Positions 58,783-64,000 of a stretch of DNA of 64,000 nt are shown here, piece by piece (position 1 is the stretch's first letter; every line of letters begins with the position of its first letter). This DNA comes from Pseudogracilibacillus auburnensis (GTDB taxonomy: Bacteria; Bacillota; Bacilli; Bacillales; Amphibacillaceae). Under the pieces are notes generated by a model. It searched no databases. It was given only the letters and a program-made list of their open reading frames with translations, and was not told the DNA's origin. The stretch lies in the NCBI RefSeq assembly GCF_003201975.1, contig NZ_QJJQ01000013.1, positions 62,001 through 126,000 of the forward strand. The letters are read 5' to 3'. The position numbers and the translations under genes were made by a program.

Positions 58783-61700
58783 TTATTGTGTTGTTATTTC
58801 TATTTCTTCCGAAGATGTTTCTGGTTCAGCTAGCTCTGATTCTATTTTGCGATAACGTTGCATACCAGTTCCAGCCGGGATTAACTTTCCGATTATAACG
58901 TTCTCTTTTAATCCTAATAATTCGTCTGTTTTTCCTTTGATCGCAGCATCTGTCAGTACTCTTGTTGTTTCTTGGAATGATGCTGCTGAGAGGAATGAAT
59001 CTGTTTCAAGTGAGGCTTTTGTAATACCGAGCAATACTGGCTCACCAACAGCAGGTTCTTTCCCTTCTCGTAATACCTCATTATTCACTTCTTTAAACTG
59101 GTGTAATTCTATTAATGAACCTGGTAATACATCTGTATCTCCAGACTCTAATATTTTAACCTTACGTAACATTTGTCTCACCATTACTTCAATATGTTTG
59201 TCACCAATTTCTACCCCTTGCATACGGTATACTCTTTGTACTTCTTGAAGTAAATAAGCTTGAACACCTTCGACACCTTGAACTCTGAGTAATTCTTTCG
59301 GATCAATCGAACCTTCCGTTAATTCTTGCCCCGCATGTACTTCATCACCAACGGAAACTTTTAGCCTTGCATTATATGGTACAGGGTATGCAACACTTTC
59401 AACTTCACTTTCGACGACTACTTCACGTTTATCTTTTGATTCTTTTATTTCCTGAACGAGACCTTCAAACTCACTAATAGTCGCTTGACCTTTCGGGTTT
59501 CTCGCTTCAAAAAGCTCTTGGATTCTCGGTAAACCTTGTGTAATATCGTCTCCAGCAACTCCACCTGTATGGAATGTACGCATCGTTAACTGTGTTCCAG
59601 GTTCTCCGATAGATTGTGCAGCAATAATTCCTACCGCTTCTCCTACTTCTACATCTGCTCCAGTCGCTAAATTACGACCATAGCACATTTTACAAACTCC
59701 GTGTTTTGTATGACATGTGAATACAGAACGAATGGTTACTTCTGTTATGCCTGCTTCCGTAATCCTTTTCGCTTGATCCTCCGAAATGATTTCACTTTTA
59801 CCGACAATAATTTCATTCGTTTCCGGATGAACAATATCTTCAAATGCAGTTCTTCCAACTAAACGATCAATTAGCGGTTCAATTACCTCAGCTCCTATTG
59901 CAAGCTCTGACACAGTTAATCCTCGGTCAGTTCCACAATCTGTTTCTCTGACGATGACATCTTGAGCAACATCAACGAGTCTTCTCGTTAAGTAACCAGA
60001 GTCGGCCGTTTTTAAAGCTGTATCTGCAAGCCCTTTTCTCGCTCCGTGAGTCGAAATAAAGTATTCTAATACGGTTAATCCTTCGCGGAAACTAGACTTA
60101 ATTGGTAGTTCAATAATTCTTCCGGCCGGGTTTGCCATTAGGCCACGCATCCCTGCAAGCTGCGTAAAGTTAGATGGGTTACCTCTCGCACCTGAATCAC
60201 TCATCATAAAGATTGGGTTCGTATTATCTAAGGAATCCATTAGTTTATCTTGGATAACGTCTTTTACATCTGACCAGATGGTAATAACACGATTATATCT
60301 TTCTTCATCTGTAATAAGACCACGTCTAAATTGTCTTAAGACTCCATCTACTTTTGCTTGTGCTTCTTCTAATAAATCCTGCTTTTCTTTTAACACAACG
60401 ATATCAGAAATACCGACTGTCATCCCCGCTTTTGTCGAATAACTAAAGCCAAGATCCTTCATTCGGTCAAGCATTTTTGATGTTTCACTAATTTTATATT
60501 GCTTAAATACTTCCGCAATAATGTCCCCTAAAATTCCTTTTTTAAACGGAGCAACTAGTTCACGTTTTTGAATCTCCTCTTTCACGTTAACTCCTTTATC
60601 AAGGAAATATTTATTAGGTGTTTCGATTTCTAGGTTTGTTTTAGTAGGCTCATTAATATACGGGAATGTGTCTGGAATAATCTCATTAAAAATGATTTTT
60701 CCAACAGTTGTTAACAATAACTTATTATTTTGCTCTTCTGTAAAGGTCGGATTATTTAAGCTTTCAGCATGAAGAGCCACTCTTGAATGTAAATGGACAT
60801 GCCCGTTCTGATACGCAATTAATGCTTCATTTGTATCTTTAAATACTTTACCTTCCCCAATAGACCCTGGCAACTCCAGCGTTAAATAATAGTTTCCTAA
60901 AACCATATCTTGTGAAGGAGTAACAACTGGCTTTCCGTCTTTCGGGTTTAAAATGTTTTGTGCAGCTAACATTAAAATTCGCGCTTCTGCTTGTGCTTCT
61001 GCTGACAGAGGTACGTGTACGGCCATTTGGTCACCGTCAAAGTCAGCATTATATGCTGTACAAACTAATGGGTGAAGGCGAATCGCGCGTCCTTCCACTA
61101 ATGTAGGTTCAAAAGCTTGAATACCTAATCTGTGTAAAGTTGGAGCACGGTTTAGTAATACTGGATGTTCTTTAATTACTTGTTCTAAAACATCCCATAC
61201 TTCCGGGTGAACACGTTCGATCTTTCTTTTCGCTGATTTTATATTATGAGCGATTTTTTGTCCGACTAATTCTTTCATAATAAATGGCTTGAATAGTTCA
61301 AGTGCCATTTCTTTTGGTAATCCGCACTGATACATTTTCAAACTAGGTCCAACGATAATTACCGAACGACCAGAATAATCAACACGTTTTCCGAGTAAGT
61401 TTTGACGGAATCGACCTTGCTTTCCTTTTAACATATGGGAAAGTGACTTTAATGGGCGATTTCCAGGACCTGTAACAGGGCGTCCTCGACGACCGTTGTC
61501 AATTAAGGCATCGACTGCTTCTTGGAGCATTCTTTTTTCGTTTTGGACAATAATACTCGGCGCCCCAAGGTCTAATAAACGTTTTAAACGATTATTTCGG
61601 TTAATCACACGACGGTATAAATCGTTTAAATCTGATGTAGCAAAACGTCCACCATCTAGTTGTACCATCGGTCTTATTTCCGGTGGGATAACTGGTAGCA

Positions 61701-62388
61701 CGTCTAAAACCATCCATGAAGGATCATTTCCAGAGTTACGGAATGCTTCCATCACTTCTAGTCTTCTAATTGCTCTTGTTCTTCTTTGCCCTTGGACTGT
61801 TTTAAGTTCCTCTTTTAATTCAAGCACTTCTTTATCTAAATCAATGTCTTGAAGTAGTCTACGGACTGCTTCTGCACCCATCTCAGCCTTAAAGGCGTTG
61901 CCATACTTCTCATAAAATTGTCTAAATTCTTTTTCTGACAATAATTGTTTCTTCTCAAGTGGCGTGTTACCTGAATCTGTGACAACGTAGGCTGCAAAAT
62001 ATAAAATTTCTTCAAGAGCACGAGGTGACATGTCTAATACTAGCCCCATGCGACTCGGAATTCCTTTAAAATACCAAATATGTGAAACTGGAGCAGCAAG
62101 TTCAATATGAGCCATTCTTTCACGACGCACTTTTGACTTGGTCACTTCCACACCACAACGGTCACAAACAACACCTTTATAACGAACGCGTTTATATTTT
62201 CCACAATGACATTCCCAATCTTTCTGTGGTCCAAATATACGCTCACAAAATAGTCCGTCTTTTTCTGGCTTTAACGTTCGGTAGTTAATCGTTTCTGGCT
62301 TCTTCACTTCGCCGTATGACCAAGAGCGAATTTTTTCTGATGAAGCTAAACCAATTTTCATAAATTCAAAGTTATTTACATCTAGCAA
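58783..62388 (-). CDS. rpoC: RNA polymerase beta' subunit
   Basis: About 1201 residues. Zinc site 1 [20 protein letters not shown], catalytic aspartates in [12 protein letters not shown], and a second zinc site ([19 protein letters not shown]) are intact. The start is TTG at 62388 ([13 protein letters not shown]), eight bases after GGGAGG, matching B. subtilis; the ATG at 62409 lies before that ribosome site. The acidic tail ends EEIEITTQ. Lies 92 bases after rpoB, with a hairpin between. Confidence 0.98.
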   Translation of the reverse strand: MLDVNNFEFMKIGLASSEKIRSWSYGEVKKPETINYRTLKPEKDGLFCERIFGPQKDWECHCGKYKRVRYKGVVCDRCGVEVTKSKVRRERMAHIELAAPVSHIWYFKGIPSRMGLVLDMSPRALEEILYFAAYVVTDSGNTPLEKKQLLSEKEFRQFYEKYGNAFKAEMGAEAVRRLLQDIDLDKEVLELKEELKTVQGQRRTRAIRRLEVMEAFRNSGNDPSWMVLDVLPVIPPEIRPMVQLDGGRFATSDLNDLYRRVINRNNRLKRLLDLGAPSIIVQNEKRMLQEAVDALIDNGRRGRPVTGPGNRPLKSLSHMLKGKQGRFRQNLLGKRVDYSGRSVIIVGPSLKMYQCGLPKEMALELFKPFIMKELVGQKIAHNIKSAKRKIERVHPEVWDVLEQVIKEHPVLLNRAPTLHRLGIQAFEPTLVEGRAIRLHPLVCTAYNADFDGDQMAVHVPLSAEAQAEARILMLAAQNILNPKDGKPVVTPSQDMVLGNYYLTLELPGSIGEGKVFKDTNEALIAYQNGHVHLHSRVALHAESLNNPTFTEEQNNKLLLTTVGKIIFNEIIPDTFPYINEPTKTNLEIETPNKYFLDKGVNVKEEIQKRELVAPFKKGILGDIIAEVFKQYKISETSKMLDRMKDLGFSYSTKAGMTVGISDIVVLKEKQDLLEEAQAKVDGVLRQFRRGLITDEERYNRVITIWSDVKDVIQDKLMDSLDNTNPIFMMSDSGARGNPSNFTQLAGMRGLMANPAGRIIELPIKSSFREGLTVLEYFISTHGARKGLADTALKTADSGYLTRRLVDVAQDVIVRETDCGTDRGLTVSELAIGAEVIEPLIDRLVGRTAFEDIVHPETNEIIVGKSEIISEDQAKRITEAGITEVTIRSVFTCHTKHGVCKMCYGRNLATGADVEVGEAVGIIAAQSIGEPGTQLTMRTFHTGGVAGDDITQGLPRIQELFEARNPKGQATISEFEGLVQEIKESKDKREVVVESEVESVAYPVPYNARLKVSVGDEVHAGQELTEGSIDPKELLRVQGVEGVQAYLLQEVQRVYRMQGVEIGDKHIEVMVRQMLRKVKILESGDTDVLPGSLIELHQFKEVNNEVLREGKEPAVGEPVLLGITKASLETDSFLSAASFQETTRVLTDAAIKGKTDELLGLKENVIIGKLIPAGTGMQRYRKIESELAEPETSSEEIEITTQ

Positions 62389-62444
62389 GGGCCCTACCTC
62401 CCATTTCATATCCGTTCTAACTTTCCATTTTAACTAGTGAATGA

Positions 62445-62477
62445 AAAAGGGGAAGAGGTCAAGGCTGACCCCTTTTC
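62445..62477 (-). terminator. Terminator-like hairpin between rpoB and rpoC
   Basis: On the minus strand AAAAGGGGTCA pairs imperfectly with TGACCTCTTCCCCTTTT and is followed by T-rich sequence. It lies directly after the rpoB stop; rpoC must be read through it. Confidence 0.6.
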
Positions 62478-62480
62478 ACC

Positions 62481-64000
62481 TTAATCTTGTTTTACTTCTA
62501 AATTAAGTGAATCTTCTGCGTCAGAATCATCATCTTCCAATGCTCTTAAGTCGATTTCTGTTTGATCGCTTGAAAGCATTTTAACATCCATTCCGAGACT
62601 TTGAAGTTCTTTAATTAATACTTTAAACGACTCCGGTACACCTGGTTCTGGAACATTTCTTCCTTTTACAATCGATTCATATGTTTTTACGCGACCAACA
62701 ATATCGTCTGATTTAACCGTTAAAATCTCTTGTAATGTGTACGCAGCACCATACGCTTCAAGTGCCCATACTTCCATTTCTCCAAAACGCTGTCCACCAA
62801 ATTGTGCCTTACCACCTAATGGTTGCTGCGTTACTAATGAATAAGGTCCAGTTGACCTTGCATGTAGCTTATCGTCAACCATATGCGATAGTTTTATCAT
62901 ATAAGAAATTCCTACTGATACACGATTATCAAACGGTTCCCCTGTTCGACCATCATAGAGTATTGTCTTCGCATCTGTTGGCATTCCCGCCTCTTGGAGA
63001 GTTTCCCATACATCTTCCTCATTTGCACCATCAAATACTGGTGATGCGACATGGATACCTAGCTTTTTCGCCGCCATTCCTAAATGGAGCTCGAACACTT
63101 GTCCGATGTTCATTCTTGATGGAACTCCTAATGGGTTAAGCATAATATCAACTGGCGTTCCATCTGGTAAATAAGGCATATCTTCCTCAGGTAGTAATTT
63201 TGAAATAACCCCTTTGTTTCCGTGACGTCCTGCCATCTTATCTCCTTCAGAAATTTTACGCTTCTGAACAATATAAACACGGATTAATTGGTTTACACCA
63301 GGTTTTAACTCATCTCCATCTTCGCGGTTAAATATTTTAACATCTAAAATAATTCCGCCTGCACCATGAGGAACACGAAGTGATGTATCGCGAACTTCTC
63401 TTGCCTTTTCACCGAAGATGGCATGTAATAAGCGTTCTTCTGCCGATAATTCAGTAACTCCCTTTGGTGTTACTTTTCCTACCAAAATATCGCCATCTTT
63501 TACTTCGGCTCCGATACGAATAATACCATCTTCATCTAAGTTTTTGAGCGCATCTTCTCCCACGTTTGGAATGTCGCGCGTAATTTCTTCAGGTCCTAAT
63601 TTCGTATCGCGTGCTTCTGCTTCATATTCTTCAATATGAATTGATGTGAATACATCATCTTTTACTAGATTTTCGCTCATAATGATCGCATCTTCATAGT
63701 TGTACCCTTCCCATGTCATAAAAGCGACAAGTACGTTACGACCTAATGCTAACTCTCCATCTTCCATGGAAGGTCCGTCGGCAAGAACTTCGCCTTTCAT
63801 CACGCGATCCCCTTGTTTGACGATTGGGCGCTGGTTATAACAAGTACCTTGGTTGGAGCGTACATATTTACGAAGACGGTAACGATCTACATCGCCCGTT
63901 ACTTCTTTTCCATCTACTGTCGAAATACGTCTAACAACAATTTCCTTCGCTTCTACTTTGTCAACAATTCCATCATTTCGGCAAATGATAGCAGCTCCAG
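62481..64000 (-). CDS. rpoB: RNA polymerase beta subunit, 5' part beyond the window
   Basis: The C-terminal 506 residues or so are present; the frame is open to base 64000 without a start. [33 protein letters not shown]-type sequence and [19 protein letters not shown] (the switch region that binds beta') are intact. The rifampicin cluster lies outside the window. Confidence 0.97.
   Translation of the reverse strand, partial: GAAIICRNDGIVDKVEAKEIVVRRISTVDGKEVTGDVDRYRLRKYVRSNQGTCYNQRPIVKQGDRVMKGEVLADGPSMEDGELALGRNVLVAFMTWEGYNYEDAIIMSENLVKDDVFTSIHIEEYEAEARDTKLGPEEITRDIPNVGEDALKNLDEDGIIRIGAEVKDGDILVGKVTPKGVTELSAEERLLHAIFGEKAREVRDTSLRVPHGAGGIILDVKIFNREDGDELKPGVNQLIRVYIVQKRKISEGDKMAGRHGNKGVISKLLPEEDMPYLPDGTPVDIMLNPLGVPSRMNIGQVFELHLGMAAKKLGIHVASPVFDGANEEDVWETLQEAGMPTDAKTILYDGRTGEPFDNRVSVGISYMIKLSHMVDDKLHARSTGPYSLVTQQPLGGKAQFGGQRFGEMEVWALEAYGAAYTLQEILTVKSDDIVGRVKTYESIVKGRNVPEPGVPESFKVLIKELQSLGMDVKMLSSDQTEIDLRALEDDDSDAEDSLNLEVKQD

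Overview
The window is a piece of a low-GC, spore-forming Bacillaceae chromosome (Bacillus/Oceanobacillus/Virgibacillus-like). The evidence is the B. subtilis-type order of the RNA polymerase and ribosomal protein clusters, the spore genes cwlJ-gerQ, a Bacillus-type Bmr efflux pump, PdxS/PdxR-type vitamin B6 synthesis, and strong GGAGG ribosome sites. No rRNA or tRNA gene and no CRISPR array was seen. The species cannot be named from this sequence alone.

Right half (about 32.9-64 kb, all minus strand): one of the most conserved gene strings in bacteria. In transcription order it runs rpoB (cut by the window end), rpoC, an L7Ae-like protein, rpsL, rpsG, fusA, tuf, then the S10-spc-alpha string from rpsJ to rplQ, then ecfA1-ecfA2-ecfT-truA and rplM-rpsI. 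Departures from the usual picture are: no map between adk and the KOW-domain gene; a 41-bp tandem array plus a dispersed repeat between rplQ and ecfA1; and a 234-bp MITE-like element between ecfA2 and ecfT.

Left part (1-21.3 kb): ordinary chromosomal genes in mixed orientation. They are proline dehydrogenase (cut by the window start) with an EamA transporter, a DUF4317 protein, SelO, Bmr, a divergent pdxS/pdxR pair without pdxT, a flavin reductase, an MFS exporter and a cysteine-containing HTH regulator, an ankyrin-repeat protein, ppx-ppk for polyphosphate turnover, a YbaK-type deacylase, and cwlJ-gerQ for spore germination.

Middle part (about 21.5-32.9 kb): an accessory region. It holds an FtsX-type ABC permease, its ATPase and a membrane PASTA protein in one operon, an exported beta-rich protein, two remnants of the same IS3-type transposase tail, a TetR regulator with two small membrane proteins, a broken membrane-protein gene, a sarcosine-oxidase-like enzyme and a kinase-like phosphotransferase. 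The main observation of this report is that two decayed copies of the 3' end of rpsI and its terminator, in the same orientation as the real rpsI at 32.9 kb, lie at 31.3 kb and 21.6 kb. They divide this region into two segments. This fits past integration of mobile islands at the rpsI 3' end, although no integrase is visible.

Dispersed non-coding repeats are frequent: three copies of a structured GC-rich repeat (7.8, 38.2 and 58.5 kb), related palindromic elements at 53.1-53.4 kb, and two tandem arrays sharing the core GCGCTGAAT (3.9 and 37.6-38.1 kb).
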